From positions 45,725 to 109,724 of the forward strand of contig CAZEAC010000002.1 of assembly GCA_964510065.1 (NCBI GenBank): a stretch of DNA of 64,000 nt, written 5' to 3'. Below, in pieces: positions 36,290-44,468 of the stretch; position 1 is the stretch's first letter; every line of letters starts with the position of its first letter. The notes below the pieces were generated by a model. The model ran no database searches. It was given only the letters and a program-made list of their open reading frames with translations, and was not told the origin of the DNA. The stretch comes from CAZEAC01 sp964510065. GTDB taxonomy: Bacteria; Bdellovibrionota_C; UBA2361; CAIXSY01. Position numbers and translations under genes: made by a program.

Positions 36290-37719
36290 TGAGTTGGAAC
36301 TACACCAGCGACGATCTCAAAGCCGCGCTCCGCTCAGTGGGAGTGTGCGAGGGAAGCGTAATTCTTGCTCATGTGAGCATCGGCCTGCTTGGGCTCAATA
36401 AAGAATGTAAAACCGAGCTCGATTATTGCGTGGCTGTGCACCGAGCTATTCGCGATGTTATCGGGGAAGCCGGTACTATTCTTGTGCCGACCTATAGCTA
36501 TTCTTTTTGCAAAGGTGAACTTTTTGATCCAAACACTACGGCTTCAACGATCGGGCCATTTACCGAGTACTTTCGAAAGCTCCCAGGCACGTATCGCTCG
36601 CGCGAACCGATCTTCTCGGTTTGCGGGGAAGGACCAAGGAAGATGGAATTCCTTGCAAGCCTCCCTCACAGCTGTTTCGGTCCGGACTGTGTCTACGATC
36701 GTTTAGTAAAGAGAGGAGGCATCGTCTGCACCCTAGGCTTGGGATTGCATTACGCAACTTTTCGCCACCACATCGAAGAGCTCGTCGGAGTGCCGTTTCG
36801 CTATCGCAAACGATTCTGCGGAACACTGCGCGACAATGGACTTGAGCGCTACGAAGAGTGGAGCTATTTTGTAAGTATTCTCGCCGAAAATGGTCTCGCT
36901 GAAGGGCACCCGCTTGAAGAAATTCTGAAAAGGGAGGGACATTGTAAGGTCGCTCCAATCGCCCGTAGCTTCGTGATGGCGATATCGGCGCAAGAGTATT
37001 TTAACCGAACACAAGAATTGATTCTCAAGAATCCTTGGCTTACTGCGCGAGGTCCCGCCGACGATCCCGTAGCGTTAGAGGACAAGCGAGTAGGAAAGAT
37101 ACATTATCAAGTTCCTCCATTCGATTCACTGTCGCGCGATGAGCGCATTTCGATTCTCTCAAAGATTCCCCTGCACACGGTTTCGGATGGTACCGAAGCG
37201 GTCATGAACGCAATAGCACTGTATATAAATGCCGAAATTAAAACTTATCTTACAGGCTGCGAGGTTAATAACTGTTTGGTTCCTGAGAAGTGGATCGGCG
37301 TCAAAGGAACAATTGCTACTGTCGATGGCGTCGTCATTACCTCGACAGATACAGGCTCGGTCGCACTGGCTGATTACTCTCTACCTTTTAATGGGGGTGT
37401 TTCAAAAGACGAACTGCTTCAACATCTCTATGCAGACGAGAACACAACGCTTGAATCAAAACGAAAATGGGGCTTTCGCTGCTCTAACGAATTTATTGAG
37501 ACGCTCAACGCTGCTTGGTACCAGGTGAGTATTGAAAGTAAATTTAGCTACTCTAGAATATATTTACTACGAGCGCAGGCTTCCGAGAGCACTGCTCCTC
37601 GTAAAGTAGCAACGCTGAGAAACATCCCTCACCTTGTCGATTGCGTCGAAGAGTACCACCACTTAAAGAATTTCGAACTCATTGTTGTACCTGACGAGCG
37701 CTGGGTTGCGTTACTGTGA
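36289..37719 (+). CDS. AAC(3)-type N-acyltransferase fused to a DUF2172-like domain
   Basis: A 476-residue protein. Residues 1-265 form an aminoglycoside N(3)-acetyltransferase-like domain (GSVILAHVSIGLLG; AGTILVPTYSYSFCKGELFDPNTT; GPFTEYFRK; RHHIEELVGVPFRY). Residues about 315-420 resemble the beta domain of the aminopeptidase-like protein at 32553-33857: NCLVPEKWIGVKGTI matches DWTVPLEWDVKEAYI and DYSLPFNGGVSKDELLQHL matches SYSVPFSGTLSLEELKKHL. The metal-site motifs of that neighbour are absent here. The ATG at 36289 overlaps the upstream stop (TGATG). It probably transfers an acyl group, perhaps from the adjacent ACP, to an amino sugar. Confidence 0.87.
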   Translation: MSWNYTSDDLKAALRSVGVCEGSVILAHVSIGLLGLNKECKTELDYCVAVHRAIRDVIGEAGTILVPTYSYSFCKGELFDPNTTASTIGPFTEYFRKLPGTYRSREPIFSVCGEGPRKMEFLASLPHSCFGPDCVYDRLVKRGGIVCTLGLGLHYATFRHHIEELVGVPFRYRKRFCGTLRDNGLERYEEWSYFVSILAENGLAEGHPLEEILKREGHCKVAPIARSFVMAISAQEYFNRTQELILKNPWLTARGPADDPVALEDKRVGKIHYQVPPFDSLSRDERISILSKIPLHTVSDGTEAVMNAIALYINAEIKTYLTGCEVNNCLVPEKWIGVKGTIATVDGVVITSTDTGSVALADYSLPFNGGVSKDELLQHLYADENTTLESKRKWGFRCSNEFIETLNAAWYQVSIESKFSYSRIYLLRAQASESTAPRKVATLRNIPHLVDCVEEYHHLKNFELIVVPDERWVALL

Positions 37720-37720
37720 A

Positions 37721-37824
37721 GTGCCAATTTGCACGAGCGAGACAACCACACACTCGAAGAGATCTGCCGAAGCAGAATCGTTACGCGATATGCAAGCGAG
37801 GTGCTAGTTTAAAAAAATTGGCAC
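37721..37824. repeat. Short inverted repeat between convergent stops
   Basis: gtgccaattt at 37721-37730 is the exact reverse complement of aaattggcac at 37815-37824, spanning almost the whole gap between two convergent genes. The spacing of 84 nt is long for a terminator, though the poly-A run at 37811-37817 would give a U-run to minus-strand transcripts. Possibly a bidirectional terminator or relic of a small element. Confidence 0.35.
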
Positions 37825-37825
37825 G

Positions 37826-39649
37826 CTAAATGGCGCTCTCGAGAAACAGTTTTGCGCTAATTAGGCTGAATATAAATTTACTAAAGCTGTTGCTGAAGGT
37901 TTCCTCCTGCTGAATGAGCTTCTCCACCTTTGCTCGGTCAACCATTTCGAAGATTGGTCCACCATCAAGAAGGTTCTCCCGAAAGCGACTGTGTGGCATG
38001 TCGAATACAGATTCGATCGCCGCGTTAAATCCCTTTTTTTGCCGATCGAGCCTTACTTTATCATTGAGCACTCCGCGCATGGCCTGGCGTAGAAGGTACT
38101 TTCCGTAGCCATCCCTAATTAGCAGTTGCGTCGGAATTGTAAACGCGAATTCGGCAAGTCGCGAATCAAGGAAAGGACTACGGTTCTCTATAGAATATTT
38201 CATCGAATTCAGATCATCCTGCGACAGAATCACTGGAGTCGCTTCGTGAAAGAGCTCATTAAGCATTCTATTTCGAAGTGGGGCCGGGCTATAGCGTTTC
38301 TCGGTAAATTGCTCCTCAAATGGCTCGAGCAAAAACGCGCTAAATTCATGCGAGTCGAGATATATGTGCTCCCGATAATTCGGATCGTTGAGAAAGCAAT
38401 CTGGATTTTGCAGGCGTGGATTTCTAGTTTTCGGCAGAACGTAACGTTTCCACTCATCAAGCCGCGCTTGGCAGTCGGGATGACCACGCATTTCGACGAG
38501 ATGAAAAAGATAATGGTCATAGTAGCCGGTAAAAAGCTCATCAGCAGAAGTGCCTGAAAAAGCTACCTTACGCTGGTGGTTTGATATCGCCTCCGAAAGA
38601 AAAGAATGTACATAGTATGAAAGTGTCGCCACCGGCGCATCGTGATAGCGCACCAACTCTCGCAATCTATCGAAGTCCTTTTCACGGCGAATCTCGGTGG
38701 GAAACCACCGACAGTGCAGGTCGTCTACTGTCGCCTTCATGTTATCCGCTTCATTATAGCGCTCGTCCGAATCGATAATCGAGTAACAGGCCACATCACA
38801 TCCGAGTTCTTTCGACGCAAGTGACGCGATAGCGGCCGAGTCAACACCGCCGCTCAAGCAGAATGCGAGGGGCACATCCGAACGCAAGCGCAGCCTAAGA
38901 CTTTGATACAAATGCTCCCTAATGCCTTCAATTGCCTTACTCTCCGACATCTCGACTGGCTTATATTCCAAGGCCCAGTACTTCCGATGTTTCATTGAGA
39001 GGTCCGCATGTATCGTGGTGATGGTCGAAGCCGGAATTCGTTCCACATCGCGCCAATAAGTATCCTCAGCTTTATTAAGCGATCGATAACCGTTTACTAG
39101 ATAACGTGTCACTTGGCGACGGTTCGGCTCAAGTCGCGAAGCAAAAAGTGCTCGGATAAATTTAACTTCCGAACCAAAATAGATTCCGTCGCGAGTTCTC
39201 AGATAGAAGAGAGGCTTTTCACCGAAACGATCGCGAGAGAGCATTAGCTCCCGTCGTCGTTTATCGAAGAGCGCGAACGCCCACATCCCCTCGAAATCGC
39301 TTACACATTCTTCCCCCTTTAAAAGATAAGAAGCGGCAAGGACTTCGGTATCAGATTCAGTTCGAAACTGGATACCCTTCGCGAGTAACTGCTGGCGAAG
39401 CTCAATGTAATTATAGATCTCTCCATTAAATGCGAGCACAGCGTGATCCAACTCAAAAGGCTGATTCGAGCGCGGATCGAGATCGATAATCGCAAGCCGA
39501 GAATGCAAAAGGTAGACATGCAGCCCTTCGCTTTCACAGTGCGATACGGCATGTGCGTCGGGCCCACGATTGCGCATTGAAGCGAGCGTGGCATTGAGTG
39601 TCTCGGAGGATATTTGCCGATGCCCGATAAACCCCGCAATTCCGCACAT
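37826..39649 (-). CDS. asnB: Asparagine synthetase (glutamine-hydrolysing), AsnB type
   Basis: A 607-residue enzyme. It starts MCGIAGFIGH, where Cys2 is the glutaminase nucleophile; the class II amidotransferase domain continues with RNRGPDAH and NGEIYNYIELR. The synthetase domain has PLAFCLSGGVDSAAIASLA (PP-loop) near residue 265 and GTSADELFTGY near 350. In glycan clusters AsnB-like proteins often amidate sugars or uronic acids rather than make asparagine, which could be so here. Convergent with the acyltransferase fusion gene. Confidence 0.93.
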   Translation of the reverse strand: MCGIAGFIGHRQISSETLNATLASMRNRGPDAHAVSHCESEGLHVYLLHSRLAIIDLDPRSNQPFELDHAVLAFNGEIYNYIELRQQLLAKGIQFRTESDTEVLAASYLLKGEECVSDFEGMWAFALFDKRRRELMLSRDRFGEKPLFYLRTRDGIYFGSEVKFIRALFASRLEPNRRQVTRYLVNGYRSLNKAEDTYWRDVERIPASTITTIHADLSMKHRKYWALEYKPVEMSESKAIEGIREHLYQSLRLRLRSDVPLAFCLSGGVDSAAIASLASKELGCDVACYSIIDSDERYNEADNMKATVDDLHCRWFPTEIRREKDFDRLRELVRYHDAPVATLSYYVHSFLSEAISNHQRKVAFSGTSADELFTGYYDHYLFHLVEMRGHPDCQARLDEWKRYVLPKTRNPRLQNPDCFLNDPNYREHIYLDSHEFSAFLLEPFEEQFTEKRYSPAPLRNRMLNELFHEATPVILSQDDLNSMKYSIENRSPFLDSRLAEFAFTIPTQLLIRDGYGKYLLRQAMRGVLNDKVRLDRQKKGFNAAIESVFDMPHSRFRENLLDGGPIFEMVDRAKVEKLIQQEETFSNSFSKFIFSLISAKLFLESAI

Positions 39650-39683
39650 GAATCGAATCCTACACAGGAGCTACTATGCAGTG

Positions 39684-40703
39684 TTACTTTACGATATGCC
39701 TGAAGGCGTTACGATACCAATTAATATACTCAACAAATCCTCGTTCTAGCGGAAACGTCGGTTCATATCCCAGAAGCTTCCGCGCCTTGTCTACTGAAAG
39801 GGTACCACGCGCGGGCATTAACTTATCGCGCGGAAGATTTTTTATGGCGATATCAGGGAAGTTCTTGCGCAGAACCTCAACCATCTCCGCAATTGAACGG
39901 GACGATCCATAGGTGAGATTAAAAGTCTGACCGTGCGAGTTCTCGTTTTCGAGCACCTTCACAACTCCATTGACTACATCCTGAATGTAGGTGAAATCCA
40001 ACCTGTCAGAGCCATCGCCACTAATCGAGATTTCGGTACCTGATATCGCGTTTTCAATCAGCACCTGTCCCACACGACGACTGATGCAACGTGGGCCATA
40101 CAACGCGGATGGGCGCACGATTGTGTAAGGAAGGTTAAACACCTGGTTATACGCAATGACAATCTTTTCCCCGGCAAGCTTTAGCGCGCCATAAATGCCA
40201 AGCGGCTCACATTGATCATCCTCGGTCACAAGACCGTTCTTGAAGTTCCCGTACACCATGCTTGACGAGAAATACACAAAATGTTCGACAGAGTTTCGCG
40301 CGCAATCGAGGGCGTTTTCGAGAGTTCGAAGGCTATGATCAAACGTGCTGTAGGGATCCTTATTCGATCGGTCAGCATGCGCAACCGCGGCCAAATGCAC
40401 GATCGCTTGAGGATTGAGCTTATTAAGAAGATGCGAGAGATTGAGATAATCGCGCACATCGTTCGTATAAATCGGAATCTTCGCCTCGCGCAGCGCGTCT
40501 AGTCGCTGCTGAATCATGCTGATATAGAGGTTGCGATGTGGAACATTATTGCTGTCCGACATCAAAGCCACCAAGTTGTTGACCTGCAAGCTATCCACGA
40601 CCGTGACTTCTGCGCCCATTGATTTGAGTGTGAGCGCAAGACTGTGTCCAATAAACCCGGCGCCGCCCAACAGCACAATTCTTCGATCCTTTATCGGTAT
40701 CAT
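39684..40703 (-). CDS. NAD-dependent epimerase/dehydratase (extended SDR)
   Basis: About 339 residues. NAD-binding GGAGFIGHSLA at the start, HLAAVAHADRSNKDPYSTF near residue 105 and the catalytic YGALKLAGEK (Tyr-x3-Lys) near 160, with FSSSMVYG supplying the Ser. The C-terminus matches GalE/WbpP-like enzymes acting on nucleotide sugars. ATG at 40703 preferred over a TTG at 40709. Same strand as asnB with a 34-nt gap, so co-transcribed. Epimerisation at C4 is the commonest role; 4,6-dehydration cannot be excluded. Confidence 0.9.
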   Translation of the reverse strand: MIPIKDRRIVLLGGAGFIGHSLALTLKSMGAEVTVVDSLQVNNLVALMSDSNNVPHRNLYISMIQQRLDALREAKIPIYTNDVRDYLNLSHLLNKLNPQAIVHLAAVAHADRSNKDPYSTFDHSLRTLENALDCARNSVEHFVYFSSSMVYGNFKNGLVTEDDQCEPLGIYGALKLAGEKIVIAYNQVFNLPYTIVRPSALYGPRCISRRVGQVLIENAISGTEISISGDGSDRLDFTYIQDVVNGVVKVLENENSHGQTFNLTYGSSRSIAEMVEVLRKNFPDIAIKNLPRDKLMPARGTLSVDKARKLLGYEPTFPLERGFVEYINWYRNAFRHIVK

Positions 40704-40948
40704 CCCCAAGCCCTCAAGAAGTACAGACTATCTGCCAAAATCGGCCCTTTTTACGCTCCTATTCCAATGAGGTATCAGATGCGGCGTTGAGGCGGTGAGA
40801 TTCAACCTTACAGAACGAGAGTTTATTGAACGTCGCAAGGATCTCTATTTTTCGGAGATTCATCGTAATAAAGGGCATCTAAAGCTACTATCGAACTACG
40901 TTTATTAATCAGCCTTGCTTTTTACGATATGGCACACGGTCGCTTTTT

Positions 40949-41692
40949 ATGAACGAGAAGAACATTGAGCCAAAATTCATCTCGGCCGCGCCACGCTGTC
41001 TTGGTATCATCCAGGCCCGTATGAGTTCAAAGCGTCTTCCCGGGAAGGTATTGAGCGAAGTCGCCGGATTTCCACTCCTCGGGCATCTTGTAAACAGACT
41101 TCGTCGTTCCAAACGACTCGCTGCACTCGTGATCGCGACCTCGACCGAGAGCTCGGATGATCCAATTGTTGATTTTTGCGATAACAACCAAGTGCGGGTA
41201 GTTCGAGCTGAACTCGATGATGTGGCCGCCAGATTCAAAGCCACACTCACGCTCCATTCCGCTCCATACTTTGCCCGCATCTGCGCGGACAGTCCGCTCT
41301 ACGACGTAACGCTTCTCGATCAAGCAATTATGCTTTTCGAAAAAGACAGCTTTGACCTTGTTACCAATGTGCGGGTGCGCTCCTATCCCAAGGGCATGAG
41401 TATAGAAATACTCAACAGTAAAATGTTTCTGCAGTCATTGGAGTTATTCTCTTCACCTGAAGAGCGCGAACATATAACCAGTTACTTCTACCAGCATTCA
41501 GGCGATTTTCGCTTTGGTGAGCTACCGCTCTGTATTCCAAATTACTCTTCGCTGAATCTCTCAATTGACAGCGAGACCGACCTTAACCGTTTTAAGTTGC
41601 TCGCCGAGCGCTTTGGCGAACGGCTTGCTCAAGCATCGTGGAAAGAGCTTGTTCAGGCTACCCTTGATCTGACCCAGGTGAGCCACACATGA
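40949..41692 (+). CDS. Cytidylyltransferase family protein (SpsF/NeuA-like)
   Basis: A 247-residue nucleotidyltransferase. LGIIQARMSSKRLPGKVLSE near residue 15 is the nucleotide-binding start of the SpsF/NeuA/KdsB group; FARICADSPLYDVTLLDQAI follows near 110. It probably activates a nonulosonic acid or other sugar with CMP. First gene of a tight run (4-nt overlap, then 4- and 6-nt gaps) with Gfo/Idh, GNAT and LbH genes, similar in content to Campylobacter ptm-type legionaminate clusters. Confidence 0.88.
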   Translation: MNEKNIEPKFISAAPRCLGIIQARMSSKRLPGKVLSEVAGFPLLGHLVNRLRRSKRLAALVIATSTESSDDPIVDFCDNNQVRVVRAELDDVAARFKATLTLHSAPYFARICADSPLYDVTLLDQAIMLFEKDSFDLVTNVRVRSYPKGMSIEILNSKMFLQSLELFSSPEEREHITSYFYQHSGDFRFGELPLCIPNYSSLNLSIDSETDLNRFKLLAERFGERLAQASWKELVQATLDLTQVSHT

Positions 41693-42696
41693 AACTTCGA
41701 GTCGGCGTGCTGGGTCTCGGTGTTGGCCGCGCACACCTTGAAGCGCTCGCGAAACTGCCCTCGGTCGAAGTTATCGGTGTCTGCGATTTTGATCAAGCAA
41801 AGCTCACTGCAGCGAAAAGCGCCTTCCCTACTATCGAAATATTGACAGAAGATGCAACGAGAATTCTCCAAGCGTCAGATATTCAAGCCGTAGTGATCGC
41901 CACGTACGATGAAAATCATGCGTCGCAGGTAATGAGCGCGCTCGCAAGCGGCAAACATGTCTTCGTTGAAAAGCCCTTCTGCACATCGAAGCAATCAGCA
42001 CAAAAAATTAGGCGTATGCTTGGTGAGCATCCCACGCTACGCTTTTCGTCGAACCTTATTCTTCGAAGATACCCCTGGGTTCTTGACCTAAAATCCAAAA
42101 TCGATCGAAACGAGCTTGGAACACCCTTTCTTCTGGAAGCTGATTACAATTATGGCAGACTTGAAAAGATAACCGAAGGCTGGCGAGGCAAGCAGGCTCA
42201 CTACTCAGTGACCTATGGTGGTGGCGTGCACCTCATCGATCTGCTGCTATGGCTTACCAATGATGATATTACGCGAGTTTCGAGCTTCGGCACAAATATC
42301 GCGAGCCGAGGAAGCGCATTTCGATTTAATGATACCGTGCTTTCGCTGCTTGAATTCCGCTCTGGCGCGATTGCCCGGCTATCCTCGAATTTCGGCTGTG
42401 TAGCGCCGCATCACCATAAATTTTCAATTTATGGCACCAAAGCAACCGTCGAGCGCACCTATCAGACCACGACGCTCTACCGCTCGCGTGACCCAAAAGA
42501 TTTAGTTGAATGCGTGAGAAATGACGACCAGGCGAAACCTGAAAAAGGCTCATACCTTCTGGAGTTCGTGAACTCAATCCTCAAAGGCGATGCAAATCCG
42601 GTATCCGTTGATGACGCTTTTCGCGCAATGTCAGTCTGCTTTGCGATTGAAGAGTCGATGAATACCGGCCTGATAAAAGAGGTGGAATATATCTAG
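41689..42696 (+). CDS. Gfo/Idh/MocA family oxidoreductase
   Basis: A 335-residue NAD(P)-dependent oxidoreductase with VGVLGLGVGRAHLEAL at the N-terminus, the catalytic-lysine motif HVFVEKPFCTS near residue 95 and the C-terminal beta-sheet domain containing YGGGVHLIDLLLWL near 180 (family GGGxxxDxxH variant). Such enzymes oxidise or reduce sugar carbons, including steps in legionaminic-acid and amino-sugar routes. ATG overlaps the cytidylyltransferase stop. Confidence 0.92.
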   Translation: MKLRVGVLGLGVGRAHLEALAKLPSVEVIGVCDFDQAKLTAAKSAFPTIEILTEDATRILQASDIQAVVIATYDENHASQVMSALASGKHVFVEKPFCTSKQSAQKIRRMLGEHPTLRFSSNLILRRYPWVLDLKSKIDRNELGTPFLLEADYNYGRLEKITEGWRGKQAHYSVTYGGGVHLIDLLLWLTNDDITRVSSFGTNIASRGSAFRFNDTVLSLLEFRSGAIARLSSNFGCVAPHHHKFSIYGTKATVERTYQTTTLYRSRDPKDLVECVRNDDQAKPEKGSYLLEFVNSILKGDANPVSVDDAFRAMSVCFAIEESMNTGLIKEVEYI

Positions 42697-42700
42697 ACCT

Positions 42701-43414
42701 ATGACCGGCTTTATTACCAAGGATATTTGGCTCTCGTCGGTGCTCGTACGCCCATGCTATCGGTTACTCGTGTGCGCTTCTCCTGAACAAGCAATTGAGA
42801 CGACTGAACCAGGTGCGTTTATTTACTGCAAAGTTGATTGCCGTGAAAGTGCTGCCACCGCGAAACTTTTCGAGGCTGGATTTACGCTTGCCGAAACCAA
42901 TCTTACTTTTGACGCGCAGTCGCTAGATTTACCACCACACAAGTCAAACTCAACGCGATTCGCCAAGGACGAAGATAAGAGGCAATGCGTCGAGATTGCA
43001 GGCGCGTCATTTACCTTTTCGCGGTTTCACGCTGATATGAAGATCCCGCGCGCACTTGCCAATAAAGTAAAGGCTGAATGGGTCGGAAATTTCTTCAGCG
43101 GGAAACGGGGTAGCCATATGGTCGTCAGCAAGGATGACCAGGGCATTTGTGGGTTTCTCCAGCTTATTCTTAGTGGTCAAGAGCTTGTGATTGACCTCAT
43201 CGGTGTTGCCGAGCGAGCCCGGCGCAAGGGGTTTGCTCAGGCAATGATCGGTTTCGCTGCACAAAACATTGCGGGGTGGAATACCTTTATCGTGGGAACA
43301 CAGACGACCAATATTTCTTCCGTGCGCCTCTATGAATCACTTGGATTTAGGCTTCGCGCATCGAGCTATACACTCCATTGTCATCGGCCGTGTAACGAGT
43401 CAGAGTATAAGTAG
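42701..43414 (+). CDS. GNAT N-acetyltransferase
   Basis: A 237-residue protein. The acetyl-CoA binding motif is IGVAERARRKGFAQAMIGFA near residue 170, followed by TNISSVRLYESLGFRLRASSYTLH at the C-terminus, in the arrangement of WecD-type sugar acetyltransferases. Likely acetylates an amino group on a nucleotide amino sugar, as PseH does in pseudaminate synthesis. In an operon between Gfo/Idh and a left-handed beta-helix acetyltransferase. Confidence 0.87.
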   Translation: MTGFITKDIWLSSVLVRPCYRLLVCASPEQAIETTEPGAFIYCKVDCRESAATAKLFEAGFTLAETNLTFDAQSLDLPPHKSNSTRFAKDEDKRQCVEIAGASFTFSRFHADMKIPRALANKVKAEWVGNFFSGKRGSHMVVSKDDQGICGFLQLILSGQELVIDLIGVAERARRKGFAQAMIGFAAQNIAGWNTFIVGTQTTNISSVRLYESLGFRLRASSYTLHCHRPCNESEYK

Positions 43415-43420
43415 TGATTT

Positions 43421-44356
43421 ATGACTGAGCCGGTTAATAAACAGCTCGAATCGAACATCCTTAAATTATTGGAGCTTAATCCAACCCGGCGAATCTTGCT
43501 TTGCGGCTCGCCTCCGTATCTTGCAGCCGCTTTTGCACATTGCAAAAAACTGAATTGTACTCCACACGGGCTTATCGTTGAGGATGGATACGATGTCGAT
43601 TGTCCACACCCAACATATCAACTCCGTCTCGAAGAGCTTCGTGAACGTTATCAGCGCGACATGTTTATCATTATTGCCAGTAAGAGCTGCCGTGAACTCG
43701 GTATGTATCTGATCAATCTCGGACTTGAGCCTGAGAAAGATTTCTCCCTGGCGCAGGTAGTGGACTCGTCACTTACTATGCAATACGAGATTGGCACGAC
43801 ATACATCGGGAAGCATTGCCACGGTGTCGAGCGATTCCTCTCGCTATACTCGCTGTATGTGCGCACGAAACATATCGGCGCGTTTTGTTCTATCGCCGCT
43901 GATGCCAAGCTTGTGACGCAGCATGTGCAGACCAACATTTCAACCAGTTCATATATCGAGTGGGGAGGTAGTCAGCACATCGAAGATTTTCCCGACCTCT
44001 CATTTTTAGATCAGCGTCGCACTCTTAACGGAGTTACCCGAATCGGCAATGATGTATGGATAGGATATCGCGCGATAATAATGCCTGGAGTACGGCTTGG
44101 TAATGGCTGCGTCATCGGCGCAGGAGCAGTTGTCACCAAAGATGTGCCGCCGTATGCGATAGCATTGGGTGTTCCGGCGAAAGTGGTAAAATATAGATTC
44201 ACACCTGAGCAGATTAGCTTGCTCGAGAATATACAGTGGTGGAATTGGAGCGACATCAAGCTAAAAGAGCAGATGAGCTTGTTTTACAGCCCCGAGAAGT
44301 TCTTTGACTATGCGAAACAACAGCTCGATATTGGCTATCGAAGCACTGTTACGTAA
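43421..44356 (+). CDS. Left-handed beta-helix (hexapeptide) acetyltransferase with N-terminal domain
   Basis: A 311-residue protein. The first 130 residues resemble the NAD-like sugar-binding N-domain seen in NeuD/PglD-type enzymes (RRILLCGSPPYLAAAFAHCK). The C-terminal part has hexapeptide repeats (NDVWIGYRAIIMPGVRLGNG, then GAGAVVTKDVPPYAIALGVPAKVVKYRF) as in CatB/Vat-like O-acetyltransferases. It probably acetylates an amino or hydroxyl group of a surface sugar. Confidence 0.88.
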   Translation: MTEPVNKQLESNILKLLELNPTRRILLCGSPPYLAAAFAHCKKLNCTPHGLIVEDGYDVDCPHPTYQLRLEELRERYQRDMFIIIASKSCRELGMYLINLGLEPEKDFSLAQVVDSSLTMQYEIGTTYIGKHCHGVERFLSLYSLYVRTKHIGAFCSIAADAKLVTQHVQTNISTSSYIEWGGSQHIEDFPDLSFLDQRRTLNGVTRIGNDVWIGYRAIIMPGVRLGNGCVIGAGAVVTKDVPPYAIALGVPAKVVKYRFTPEQISLLENIQWWNWSDIKLKEQMSLFYSPEKFFDYAKQQLDIGYRSTVT

Positions 44357-44468
44357 GCCAATTCGCTACAATTGAAAGGGGCTCGTTCCACGATTCCGAT
44401 ACGGAGAACCCTGCATCCAGGCCAAGTCATCATAATGCCTAACAGGGATCTGTGTATTGGCCTAAGCG

